From: Alitta virens
Lineage: Eukaryota > Annelida > Polychaeta > Phyllodocida > Nereididae
NCBI GenBank assembly: GCA_932294295.1
Contig: OW028580.1
Coordinates: 14,325,102-14,389,101, forward strand
Reading direction: 5' to 3'
Length of the DNA stretch: 64,000 bases
Made by a program: the position numbers and the translations under genes. Positions within the stretch are counted from its first letter, which is position 1, and every line of letters begins with the position of its first letter. A model generated the notes under the pieces. That model made no database searches. It was not told where the DNA came from and worked only from the letters and a program-made list of their open reading frames with translations. Positions 11,156 to 22,491 of this stretch are shown in pieces.

Positions 11156-13085
11156 ACTTTCAAGCTAGACTAAGCTAAACCACTACATGTATCTAAACCA
11201 ACTATGTCTATCTATAGAAAACTATTACTTAAGAACCTTGATATTTATTTAAAGAGAAATATGCATGAAATATAGAAATGATTATCACAATGATTATACA
11301 GTTTATTTGAGGTTCATGTGAATCAACTATCTCCAGCCAGGTACGGCTAGCTGTAGCTTGTTTTAGCTTCAGATAGTTTTTCCTGGTTCTGGGTAGCTAC
11401 TATTAGCTATAGTTGAGCATTCTTTATTAGGTATGAGTACTATGGTATGCTATAGTATATCAATTTACTTAACACTATTATAGTGCATTTGAAAAGAAAG
11501 AAAACTTTCCAATTCAATTTTGCTCTATTTATGATATTGATTATTTTCATTAATTAGTATTCACCTCACACTTTATTGCAAACAATAATTATGAGTAATA
11601 TAAAGATAATAAGCATTTAATTGCAGTCATTAAACATTCATTTCAAATTCTAGCAACATTGCATTGTGAATTTAGATGATAATCAGTTTTGCAACAGCCA
11701 TTGTGTGCGTGCCTTGCATGTCTGCAACACTGACAACATAACTGCAGGAGATATTGACATAGACGATTTTATCGGTCGCAACAGATGTCAATATTTCTGT
11801 AGCAATTGACAGTTGTTGATTTTTAGAAGACATGAAAGAAGAAGTGTGAAAGTGTGGTTAAATTAAGTGGAATTGTTTGTCACGGTATTGTAACTAACAG
11901 TGAAACTACAAGTTACGAAATATCGAAGAATTTCTAACAGAACACTAGACTTCGATTTTGTTATATCTTCCAATGCATAGTCGAGGTATAGCCTAGCTGC
12001 AGGCTTTTGCCTATTAGTAATCATAATTGACTTGGTAGGTATTATTAAATATAAGATAATTACATTTTTACTTATGATTATGTTGGCAATTACTACGACT
12101 GAGCAAAAATGTCTAATGTCCATGTTTATATCTCAATGCTACTGGGTCTGAAGCTAAGTTAGCTTATATTATAACCAGCTGCCAGAGGCAGACGTAATGA
12201 TGAGATGATAATTTAGTAGTAACCTTGTCAGCTCAATGGCTGTTCTAAATGTTTCTAGTGTCAGATTTGACCATAGTGAGCAATTTTTGCAAAGTAGACG
12301 ACATTTCTATTTTCTGTTTGGTCTGTTAAGATGATGAAATTTGCGAGTAATTCATTACTGCCACAATACGGATATTCATACACTCTTTTCACGCGACAGC
12401 CATGTTTGCATTTTTGCCTCATTGACCTCGCTTTGCACTCAGCTTAAGTATTGTGACGTCATCAGTAGACAATGGCCGTGGTGAGGTCAAAGAGTGCAAG
12501 AACAATGGAGAAGTAATGATGTCATATAATATGACGTAGTCAAAATGAGGTAAATGAGGCAAAAATGCCAACATGGCTGCTGAGTGAAGAGGGTGTATTT
12601 CAAATCAGCTTTATTTTCATTAGTCACTTTATTTTTCATTTTGTAGCAATGACTACCTTTAATTAGGCAATGGTCAGTGTTCACATCAGCTAACCATCCT
12701 CATATTTATTCCACAGTAAGACGTTATTATTACTGAACTTATTAGCATTCTCTGATACTCATATACCACATTTTGTCCAATACTGTAAACGAAATGTATA
12801 GGATATTTTCCCCTTTTGTTTCCACAAAGAGATACAAAAACAGCATTTTGGCTAATGTTATCTTGCAGTCTGCCATTGTAACCAAACCCCCACTTTTCTG
12901 CCCCATCTATATGCAAATCCCAGTCTTTATATGATCGTAAATATTCATTTGGATTTCTCCTCCAATCTGCTCATAGTCCTTAATTCTTATGATCCATGTG
13001 TTGTCAGATTGACCTCTTGATACAGTTCAGTCTCATTCTTATGGACACACTTTTGTAGGGAAACACTGTATAATAAAAAAAAAAG
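11156..13085. other. No gene; SINE-2 tail at 12135-12215
   Basis: The only recognisable item is the 3' part of a minus-oriented SINE-2 (AATGCTACTGGGTCTGAAGC, then CAGCTGCCAGAGGCAGACGT). 12390-12590 has paired motifs around GACGTCATCA and ATGATGTCAT but no clean TIR. Confidence 0.45.
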
Positions 13086-13089
13086 AGAA

Positions 13090-13275
13090 CATAGGAAGAT
13101 ATTGATTGACTGATTGACTGATTGATTGATTGATTCATTCATTCATTCATTCATTCATTCATTCATTCATTTATTTATTTATTCATTTCTTAATTGATTA
13201 ATGGATTGATTCATTTATTCATTGATTCATTCATTGATTGATTGATTCATTCATTCATTCATTCACTCATTCATC
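13090..13275. repeat. ATTG / ATTC tetranucleotide microsatellite
   Basis: Blocks of ATTG, then ATTC, then mixed ATTT/ATTG/ATTC. Confidence 0.95.
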
Positions 13276-13856
13276 CATGACAAAATGCATTCTCTTAGAT
13301 TGATAACTGTAGTTGCAAAGTATATAAATCCAATTGATGGCTCATGGCCGATTCAATACATCGAATCACATCAGATCAATTTTATTTATTTTTTTATTCA
13401 TTATGGATATGTGTGTGTGTACAACGTAATTGTAATGACAGATGCCTAATTCGTGTATATGTATTCATAAAAGGTAGTTCGATTCATTTATTGAAATATG
13501 GGTGAGAAGTGATCATGTATGATCAAAAACAAGAACGAGTATCTGTTTTGAAAGAGCAAAAAAAAAACACTTATAACTCGCCCATGCTTTGCGACAATTT
13601 ATTTTTAGTTGTGTTTACAATTTCTAGTCTGCCTATTGAATTGAAAATCTAACTTGGCCTATCCTAGATTTTAGTCTAACATAAAATCTGAATTATAAAG
13701 GTTCGTAAAAGCAATGATGTTCAAATTGTGAACTCATGCTGTGAACTCATATGCCCAAATTAATTAGTCAAATATTAAGTCACACAGTCTGAATGATTGA
13801 TTGCTGAATTGGTAGGTTGACTTAAATCTTAAACAAACAGCACTTTATTAATTAGG
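13276..13856. other. Unassigned, no gene seen
   Basis: AT-rich without ORFs or recognised repeats. Confidence 0.4.
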
Positions 13857-13857
13857 A

Positions 13858-14252
13858 AATGGTCCACTATAGACAGCTGTATCAATCTCTTCCTGGCTGT
13901 AGTTATAACTGGCTAAAGCCAGCTGCTTCTGTCTACTCCTAGCTTATAGTCGGCTTACACCTACCACCACTGAAAAAAATATAAACTGGTAAACCCAAGT
14001 AATTTATCTAATATATCATAAGTATGTATGTACAATAGACATGCATTCTCTTTTCAACAACAACAAAACACAAATATTCGTAACTTGCAACTTATGCACC
14101 AAATGGTGCTGCATGTACTTTTAGATCCGATTTTGAGTAGCCAGCTATAGCCAGACAGTTCCATTTGGTGGCAAGTAGCATCGTATAGCTGAAGTTGTCT
14201 GGCTTTATCTAGGTCCAATTTGACAGGCCTTTTTTAATCCAACTAACTGTAG
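13858..14252 (-). mobile_element. MITE family A, minus-oriented copy
   Basis: Reads on the minus strand from CTACAGTTAGTTGGATT through GCCTGTCAAATTGGACCTAG, CTGGCTATAGCTGGCTACTC, GGTGGTAGGTGTAAGCCGAC, CTAGGAGTAGACAGAAGCAG and the end GTCTATAGTGGACC. The element is shared by copies at 16.27, 17.70, 28.96, 40.96 and 50.31 kb. The far TIR is eroded in this copy. Confidence 0.8.
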
Positions 14253-15420
14253 GTCATACCACACACTACACAGTGATTGCTCATCTGCTTATGTTCCTAC
14301 CATCACTTAATGTTCATGAGGACTGGAATATATCCATATATGAAATCCTAAAAGCTACTCTGTCATGTGGTCATGAGAACCATCATTCTCTGCCAAATTA
14401 TAACATGATGGATTGTGACAGTGGGCTTGAATAATCCTACTCTCCAAAGTAACTGCCTAAGGACTATCCCAGGCATCAATCGTTGGGTATGAGTGCTCTG
14501 TGAATGACTGCTGACAGCTCCCATTTACATCATAAATGTCCAAATCCAGTTAGCCACTTGTAAGTCAAATGTTACTTGGATTTTTTTTTTTTTTGCATGA
14601 TTGTGATGGTACTACTGACGGTTTTGGAGGATTCTGTATTGTGGGTCACTGAAAGCCTGTGCTGTGTACACTGTCCATACTCCTATAGATAATAGAAACG
14701 TATAATGGTGAGTGTGACATTCCAAATAGCTATGTATGTCATTTTTATGATGGTCCAATACAAACCAATAATGTCAAAATTACATAAAGCATCGTATTGC
14801 AGTATTATTGTAGTATACACCATTTTTTTCTAATGCTTTATAATTGTCTAATGTTATTCATGCCATTTTTAATTTTTTCCTTATCATGTTTTTTTGTGTT
14901 TTTTCCATTTGTTTTTTTTTCCATCGCTTAATTGATCTTTTCATTTCTGTAATATACTCCTTCCCTAAAATGGCATGTATCTTGCCTTTGGGAGGAGAAA
15001 TTTCTATCAAATTTCTATCAATCAAAATTGTAAACTAACAGTGGATCATAAGAAATGTATGCAACCAAACTTAGCATAATTCTAAAGTAATTGTTGAGTG
15101 TACCTTTTTGGAAGATGGTCAGTATATGTTCAATCATGAATTCTTCTTTTTCTACGATGCAACAGTCATGGCCAGCCAATAAACGATAATTTATGCTTTG
15201 GGGAGGTAAAGGTGTTGTCCAAATGATGGCATTGTACACTGCGTATGCACCAAATTACCAAATTACCAAAAAATGATCTGACTACTGCTGTTAATTTTGT
15301 CCAACCTTTGTTTTCTAATCCAATTCAATTTATTTGACCAATTCGATGAAAAAGAATGAATTATGTTTATCATACAGTGTATATAAATATCACTAATAGC
15401 TTGCAATGACATTAAAATAA
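14253..15420. other. Unassigned, no gene seen
   Basis: Poly-T tracts at about 14580 and 14890-14920; otherwise AT-rich unique sequence. Confidence 0.4.
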
Positions 15421-15424
15421 TAGT

Positions 15425-15515
15425 ATATATAATAATAATAATGATATGTTTATTTGTATAGCGCTAAAATCTAAAAATAAAAATAGCTCTAAGTGCTTTA
15501 CATTTGATAAAATAT
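15425..15515. repeat. Dispersed-repeat-like segment (TATAGCGCTAAAATC)
   Basis: TTTATTTGTATAGCGCTAAA followed by AAAATAGCTCTAAGTGCTTT resembles the 3' end of a retroposon, preceded by an AATAATAATAAT run. Only one copy occurs in the window, so this is from recollection of similar animal repeats. Confidence 0.35.
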
Positions 15516-15874
15516 AATAAATAAAGATGTAGTTAAAATATAAATATAAATAGAGTGTACAGGTATTAAAAATACTTAAACAAAATGTAATTTAAAATAA
15601 ATATATGAATGTTTAACCACTAGACTTATAGCGCTTTCCCGAAACCAAATACTAGCAGGAATCCGTTGAATGTGTTATCTGTGCCACCAAACACTGTCTC
15701 CACTAAAACTGTCAAAGCGAGAGAGCCTCATGCTTGAACAGTTCTAATAATGTCTTTCAGTGCAATGCTCTGATTCAGGCGAGAGGAATAAATTGTACTG
15801 GTTGGGAGAGCAAGCAATAGCCCTGGACCAGCAGGCTGTTATAAATAGGGGTTCATCCGAACTGATTATTTCAC

Positions 15875-17305
15875 TGCACCGGAAGTGAAGAGCTACCATA
15901 GAAATAGGAGTCCAAACCAACAAAGAGTCAACAAAATGAGTAATGTTAGTCATTGTGAGATTGTGGGATAGTCAGTCTGATTAGTTGTTGTAATATAAAT
16001 GCTGTACAAAGCTGATGATTTTAATCATTTTGACAACATACTGGATGCTTGGCCGTTAAAGAATGTGCCAAAAATAAAGCCTTATATGGGAGGCTGTACA
16101 TAGTGTAGGATTGATGTGTCAATATCCACCGCCTGTGTATACGTATGCTATACATGGTTGCATTGAACCAAGTATATAATTCTGGTTACACACAGTGTAA
16201 AGATACATTGTACCCAAAAAAATATTCTACGCCTCCAATGACCACTGCAAATGTGTTTAGTCATAACATACAGTTAGTTTCATTAAAATCGGCCCGTCAA
16301 ATTGAAACTAGACAAAGCTGTCTTAGCTTAGCAGCTGGCTTAAGCATGTTTAGACCACAGCCAGGTACAGGTCGCTACAGACAGCTAGAATCCACCGTAT
16401 TTTATGAAACTAACTGTAATCCATATATTGTCAAATATGTTCAGTAATAACTTCTTTTTTTAATATGACGATTTTAAGCTGATTTAATTCTATGAAAAAT
16501 TAAGTCACTAATAATATGAGATCTATAGGGAAATCTCACAACATGGTGTTGTTCATACAATCATTTCGTGTTTCTGTTTATTTAGCTGATGCTTGTGTGA
16601 CCATTTTGGATTAGTTAAACAGTGCTGAACGATGCTTGCTAAATTCCATTTGTGTTTTGACGGCAATACCATCATCTACATTTTACTTCTCCCAAAGAAA
16701 TTAAGATTTTCTGCAAATATTGGTATAACACGGAAAACGGAAATGGTATTTTACTTAAAGTAGAACAAACCATTAGCCAGTGACAGCTACTGACGTTTTC
16801 CACAGAGCTTGGCCCCCTTTTTTACTTTGACACTTAAATTAAAATTCGAATTTGCCTTTCAAAACACAGCCAATTTAATATCTCACGTCTGCGATTTTGG
16901 AGATTTCTAAATTAACTTGATAACCTTTCATTTGAGAATAAATTATTGGAAGCTGAAATCACGTTGACCTAGGAGTTATGATAAGCTTCTGTTAGTGAGA
17001 AATCTTGAGCCACTAATATCTGATAGCTTGTTTTATTTCTTAAACAACAAAGCACTGGATTTTCTTCATGATAATTCAAATTTGTTTTGCTTCAGTTTCA
17101 TTGTAGTTCTGCTTTACCCTATTGCACTTGCTGAGTGCCCTATCCAAGAAATATATTTACAGTATGACATATACTCTGTTTACAGTATGACATATACAGG
17201 TATCCCTGAATTGTGTCTGAATGAAATTACTAATGAAAAGATGTTAGGAATTTTATCTCAGCAAAGTTTACTGTAAAACAACATCACAGTTGCAGATGTA
17301 ATCTC
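15875..17305. repeat. Segmental tandem duplication, copy 1
   Basis: From CTGCACCGGAAGTGAAGAGC to GTTGCAGATGTAATCTCT. The whole block is repeated immediately downstream at 17306-18860. Differences between copies: an internal deletion of about 120 bp in the MITE family A element in this copy, a 21-bp micro-duplication (TACAGTATGACATATAC repeated at about 17158-17198), and scattered substitutions. The ORFs at 16995 (93 codons here) and 18575 (63 codons in copy 2) are counterparts and read differently at their ends, so they are not under visible coding constraint. Confidence 0.9.
16270..16418 (+). mobile_element. MITE family A, internally deleted copy
   Basis: Starts ACAGTTAGTTTCATTAAAAT and ends TTTATGAAACTAACTGTAAT (inverted termini). 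It retains the ends (GGCCCGTCAAATTGAAACTA, then CAGGTACAGGTCGCTACAGA) but lacks the central region. Confidence 0.8.
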
Positions 17306-18860
17306 TGCACCGGAAGTGAAGAGCTACCATAGAAATAGGAGTCCACACCAACAAAGAGTCAACAAAATGAGTTATGTTAGTCATTGTGGGATTGTGGGAT
17401 AGTCAGTCTGATTAGTTGTTGTAATATAAATGCTGTACAAAGCTGATGATCTTAATTATTTTGACAACATACTGGTTGCTTGGCCGTTAAAGAATGTGCC
17501 AAAAATAAAGCCTTATATGAGAGGCTGTATATAGTGTAGGATTGATGTGTCAATATCCACCGCCTGTGTATACGTATGCTGTTCATTGTTGCATTGAACC
17601 AAGTATATGATTCTGGTGACACACCGTGTAAAGATACATTGTATCCAACTAAATTTGCTACACCTCCAATGACTACTGCCAATGGGTTTAGTCATAACAT
17701 AGTTAGTTTCATTAAAATCGGCCCGTCAAATTGAAACTAGACAAAGCTGTCTTAGCTGGCTATACTCAAAACCGGATCTTAAAGTACACATTTATGATAT
17801 ATTCGAATAATTTCTTACATTTACCAAGGTTTATATTTATCTGGTGATAGAATTAAACCCAGTTATTAGCTATAGAAGTGGACAGAAGCAGCTGGCTTTA
17901 GCATGTTTAGACCACAGCAGGTACAGGTCGCTACAGACAGCTGGAGTCGACCAAATTTTATGAAACTAACTGTAATCCATATATTGTCAAATGTGTTCAG
18001 TGATAACTTCAGTGATAACTTCTTTTTTTAATATGACAAATTTAAGCTGATTTAATTCTATGAAAAACTAAGTCACTAATAATATGAAATCTATAGGGAA
18101 ATCTCACAACATGGTGTTGTTCATACAATCATTTTGTGTTTCTGTTTATGTAGCTGATGCTTGTGTGACCATTTTGGATTAGGTAAACAGTGCTGAACGA
18201 CGCTTGCTCAATTCCATTTGCGTTTTGTCAGCATAACCATCATCTTAATTGTACTTTTCCCAAAGAAATTAAGATTTTCTGCAAATATTGGTATAACACG
18301 GAAAACTGAAATGGTATTTTACTTAAAGTAGAACAAACCATTAGCCAGTGACAGCAACTGACGTTTTCCAATGATGCCACAGAGTTTGGTTGTCTTGTTT
18401 AACTTTGTCGCTTAAATTAGAATTAGAATTTGTCTTTGTACACACAGCCAATTTAATATCTCACGCGAGCGATTTTGGAGATTTCTTAATTAACTTGATA
18501 ACCTTTCATTTTGAGAATAAAATTATTGGAAGCTGAAATCACGTTGACCTAAAAGTTATGATAAGCTTCTGTTTGTGAGAAATCTTGAGCCACTAATATC
18601 TGATACCTGGTTTTATATCTTAAACAACAAAGCACTGGATTTTCTTCATGATAATTCAAATTTATTGTGCTTCAGTTTCATTGTAGTTCTGCTTCACCCT
18701 ATTGCACTTGCTGAGTGCCCTATCCAAGAAATATATTTACAGTATGACATATCCAGGTATCCCTGAATTGTGTCTGAATGAAATTACTAATGAAAAGATG
18801 TTATGAAGTTTTATCTCAGCAATGTTAAACAACATCACAGTTGCAGATGTAATCTCTCAA
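17306..18860. repeat. Segmental tandem duplication, copy 2
   Basis: The second copy of the block described at 15875-17305, ending at the same GTTGCAGATGTAATCTCT boundary. It has the longer MITE. Confidence 0.9.
17699..17974 (+). mobile_element. MITE family A copy inside duplication copy 2
   Basis: TAGTTAGTTTCATTAAAATC to TTTATGAAACTAACTGTAAT, with the central part (CCGGATCTTAAAGTACAC, then CCAAGGTTTATATTTATCTG) still present. It occupies the position equivalent to 16270-16418. Confidence 0.85.
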
Positions 18861-18861
18861 T

Positions 18862-19131
18862 GTCGATCTCTACTTAATGATCAGCTACCAGAGACAAACA
18901 CAATGATGAGATGATAAAACTTTGAGTCCCCAACATGTTACACATTTACATCATAAAGGGTATCTTTTACTTGCCTCAGCATAAACACTGAGTGCATGGT
19001 ACCTCCAATTTAACATCTCATGCGATCAACATCCAGCTGAGATGCAGCTCATGAAAAGAGTGCCTGGGCCAGGTCAGGGGTTGAATCCTGGTCCTTGAGC
19101 AGATGCCTTAACCACTAGGCCACCTAGCTGC
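18862..19131 (-). mobile_element. tRNA-derived SINE-2, minus-oriented
   Basis: On the minus strand the head reads GTGGCCTAGTGGTTAAGGCA (box A like), then GGATTCAACCCCTGACC (box B like). Then comes the family body with GAGCTGCATCTCAGCTGGAT and a tail related to TCATCTCATCATTGTG. Confidence 0.75.
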
Positions 19132-19780
19132 TGATGTTTTACATTATCACTGACTTAAAAAGCCAAGAAACCCATGTTATGTTTGAACTTAAACATCCGC
19201 AGGAAATTATACCAAACATGCAATTTAAACGGCATTCCTAAAAATCATATTTGATGGATAGGAGTTTTTCTCACAAACCTGGAAGATTCTTTAAATCAAT
19301 GGAATGGTAGCTAGACCTGAAGATTCCATCGCGTGACTCTGAAAAAAGGCTTCAAAAAGGCTTAGAATGGCTTAAGGACATATGCATGAAATATCAAAGA
19401 TAATGAGAGAAAAGACCTCTCCTTGCGTCACCCCAACGTCAGCTGGTTGACAATGACGCATTCCCCTTGAATTATTTAAAGAGTGTTGAGATTAAGCCTT
19501 TTATGTGGTTTATCCAATTTCTATTGAGAATGTTCATTCCTAAAGAATTGTTGCAGTAGGAAAATATTATATATGTGGCCAACTGAATATTTTAAAGTTT
19601 AGAATCTTCAAGAAAATTTTGATATGGACCCATCCTCACCTTCGTCTTATTAATCAACCATTGGTAGAGCAAGAAATAGAAGTTTGAGTGCTGTGCTATC
19701 AAAATCTTAGTTTTACTCCATAAGGAATGATTTATTGAATGCTCGGTTGAGTGAACATTATTCTCTGTGTTAAATCTCAG
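19132..19780. other. Unassigned, no gene seen
   Basis: No splice-bounded ORF and no family member recognised. Confidence 0.4.
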
Positions 19781-19784
19781 TTGG

Positions 19785-19955
19785 ATGTCAAACGCGTGAG
19801 ACGTTAAACTGGTGGTGCCTTGGACTTGGTGTCTACACTAAGGCAAGTAAAAGACCTCACCCATTTGGGTATTCTATGCCTTATCATCGTATTATTTTCT
19901 GGCAACTGTTCACATAAGCTGATCAAGCTTCAGACCAGCACTCTAAACCCGGCTC
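19785..19955 (+). mobile_element. SINE-2 fragment (3' part)
   Basis: AGTTGGATGTCAAACGCGTG, then GGTGCCTTGGACTTGGTGTC, AGGCAAGTAAAAGACCTCAC, and the tail CTTATCATCG with CATAAGCTGATCAAGCTTCA. Confidence 0.7.
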
Positions 19956-20139
19956 GTTGTGATGGCTTAAATGATTAAGGTTGAAATAGCAAGTTCCATG
20001 GTAATCAGCTGAGTCAGTTATATAGCTTAAGTCAACTCAACAAAGGACAGTTGTTAAGTTAAAACAACTTAAGTAATTCAATCTATTGTTAAATTGTCAG
20101 CATCTTGGATATGACTAGTATCAAATAGTCACCCATGAG

Positions 20140-20215
20140 TCAAGTACTGGTTAGCTCAGTTGGTTAAACATCTGTCTTCTGATCAAGGGGAATTGGGTTC
20201 AAATAATTTTAATGG
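20140..20215 (+). mobile_element. tRNA-like head fragment
   Basis: GGTTAGCTCAGTTGGTTAAA (box A) followed by GGGAATTGGGTTCAAATA (box B). No tRNA 3' half or cloverleaf can be drawn, so this is a SINE remnant. Confidence 0.5.
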
Positions 20216-20257
20216 AATCTTGTTAGTTTAACATTTAAATAAATTGTATGTGTGTGT

Positions 20258-20434
20258 GATTAGGGCTTTACGTCCTGTATTTCTGCACCAGTTGGGCTAA
20301 TTATGACAGGTAGGGACCATGGCAATGAGAAGAAGGATGAAATAGCCATCCAACTTCGGCTCGACTGGGAATTGAACCCGACCCAGCGGTTGGAAGCCCA
20401 GAGCGCTACCTCTGAGCTAGGCCCCCACCCTTTT
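20258..20434 (-). mobile_element. tRNA-derived SINE-1, minus-oriented
   Basis: Starts on the minus strand with GGGTGGGGGCCTAGCTCAGA and ends in GGACGTAAAGCCCTAAT, near full length compared with the copies at 10.97 and 37.1 kb. Confidence 0.85.
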
Positions 20435-20636
20435 AGATAAGTTGTAAGATTGTTTTTCTGAAAAATATATTTTTGGCTTGAAACGTCAAACAATGTTAGA
20501 CAGAGATACAAAACAGTACAATTTTGGCAACCACTTTTAAAGGCTGTCACTATAAATATCTCGTGACAGTTAAGTGACTGCTCTCAACAGTGATTGCCTT
20601 GTGTGCAACCTACCAACACGTTCTTGTGAGATTAAC

Positions 20637-20735
20637 ATGCCAAGCTAGCTCAGTTGGTTGAATGCTTGCTATGTGAAGCTGATGTTCTGGGACCTGGGTT
20701 CAAGTCCACTCCAGACCAATATTTTACTCCAAGGT
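20637..20735 (+). mobile_element. tRNA-like head
   Basis: GCTAGCTCAGTTGGTTGAAT (box A) and GACCTGGGTTCAAGTCC (box B) with 34 bases between, then CACTCCAGACCAATATT. A SINE-type promoter; the acceptor stem does not pair convincingly. Confidence 0.5.
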
Positions 20736-20984
20736 GAAAAAAGTATCCTAGTTTACCTAAATGTGTGTTGATCTATAAAAATTCATAACACTACTTTTGG
20801 TGACTGTCATAATCATTAATATAGTACACGAAAATGAAGGCATAAAGAGAGTTCTACCTCAGTAATCCTCAAATATTTATATGAATTACATAGTAATCTT
20901 GTATCATTTAATTAAAGTGACTTTAATATCCCAGCTTATTTATTTTGCTTGATTATGCGAAGACGAGGCAACCTTGCTTCCATG

Positions 20985-21080
20985 TGACTGACTGGTGTAG
21001 TGGTTAGGGTGTAGGACTGTTATGCTTAGGTTCAGTAGGTAGGTAGGATGTAGGTTCAAACCCAGCTCCGGACCATCATG
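20985..21080 (+). mobile_element. tRNA-like head
   Basis: GACTGGTGTAGTGGTTAGGG (box A) and GGATGTAGGTTCAAACCCAG (box B), then CTCCGGACCATCATGAATG, similar in layout to the 20.64 kb copy. Confidence 0.5.
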
Positions 21081-21925
21081 AATGAAGGCAGTTCTTTTTA
21101 CGGGTCATCATTATTGCAGCTTTAATTGCTCAGAGCTACAATAACCAATATTGATTGAGTTCTAACCTTTCATTGTTCACAATTTAAGTCAGCTCTACTT
21201 CAATTAAGTCATCCTTGTTATCATAACACAAACCATTTAATTTGAATTTCCAATAGGCCTTAATTTTAATAAGCTGACTTGACTAAATCATCCTGCTGCA
21301 GCACAACTTGACCGGGCTTAGAATTAGAGCTTAGAATTTTGGTTTCAAAAACTTTCCAATAAAACCAAATCGAGTGAAATCATCGAAACAATATATACAA
21401 TACAATTCATTCTTTATTTATTGTCTAAAGTCAACATAACATGTTCGTGTTGACTTTAAACAATGAAAAAGAAATGAATTGGTTGTAACAATTTTAAAGC
21501 CCATCATTTTTGATGCGAGTTCAATGTTTTAAATCAATACATCAATTGATTTATCATTTGAACATCACCATCCAAGATATCAATCTCTTTCATGTAGAAA
21601 ACACAATTTCAAGCCATGCATATCCATTCAATGTATGGATATATATTCATGATCTTATTGACTCAGCCATTCTTACAAGTATCTGTTTACAAACGTCAAT
21701 AATCACATTGTGCAATGTTCCCATTTGATGGGTCACTGGATTGGATCATATTCCTTTAGGGTGGTGCCCTCCTCCATAAATCGAATCATGCAGATGATGC
21801 AAAATGATATTATTCAGAAGCCATTTTGTCAATTTGTGTGCATGTAGTAATATGTCTCAGTTTCCGTTCCATGCAATATGCCATTAGCATGTATTACACG
21901 TGCATTATCTGATTTATATGCTCTG
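21081..21925. other. Upstream flank of the VWC gene
   Basis: No ORF of note. 21395-21480 contains a weak inverted relation around GTTGACTTTAAACAATGAA and TTTATTGTCTAAAGTCAAC. Promoter elements cannot be assigned by eye. Confidence 0.35.
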
Positions 21926-22031
21926 CTTGTGTTTCAGCTGATGCTGCTGCTGCTGCTGAACTGATGGACACCTTAAAAGCATGAGGAAGATGCTGCAAGG
22001 CAGATTGAGCTTTGATGTACATCACCTGATC
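21926..22031 (+). other. Probable 5' UTR segment with splice acceptor
   Basis: CTTGTGTTTCAG at about 21927-21938 is a good acceptor followed by a GCTGCTGCTGCTG run. Two in-frame-neutral ATGs precede the selected start (21981 and 21990). This suggests a non-coding upstream exon. Confidence 0.35.
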
Positions 22032-22491
22032 ATGAAGGACACTTTTTACTGTGTCATGTTAGCTGCTCTGGTTTTTAGCACCACCGAGACGAAACCAGGG
22101 GTTCTAAGAGACACTGAGGTGACAGAGTGTCATTTTCAAGGTCAGACTTTAAAGAAAGGTCAAACCGTCACCTCTAATTGCACCAATTGCACTTGTATAG
22201 GAGGTGCGATGAATTGCAATCAAATGGAGTGCCACAAGGATCCAGAATGTATCCTATACGAGACAATGCCAGGATCATGCTGTCCTGTATGCGTGGAATA
22301 TGGGTGTAATTACAACGGAATAGGGTACCCAAGAGGGGCTAGGATACCAGCCCCCAAATGCCATTTCTGTTTTTGCCCCTGGAAAGGGGGTAAAAAGGGC
22401 AACCCTGTTTGTAGTAAAGTCCAATGCCCTTCTGCTCATTGCGTTGATGGCACAGTCCCAGTTGGGAAATGTTGCCCTGCCTGCCCTAATG
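22032..22491 (+). CDS. VWC protein exon 1 (signal peptide, VWC1, VWC2)
   Basis: Ends CCTAATG with donor GTAAGT. Reading past it to the genomic stop at 22736 gives a 251-residue ORF whose tail loses the cysteine spacing, confirming the splice. Confidence 0.85.

Noticed and set aside
16995..18766. Pair of related ORFs starting MRNLEPLISD
   Set aside because: Counterparts in a tandem DNA duplication; reading frames end differently and no constraint is visible.
20637..21080. Possible functional tRNA genes
   Set aside because: Box A and B are present, but acceptor stems do not pair and several related heads occur, as expected of SINEs.
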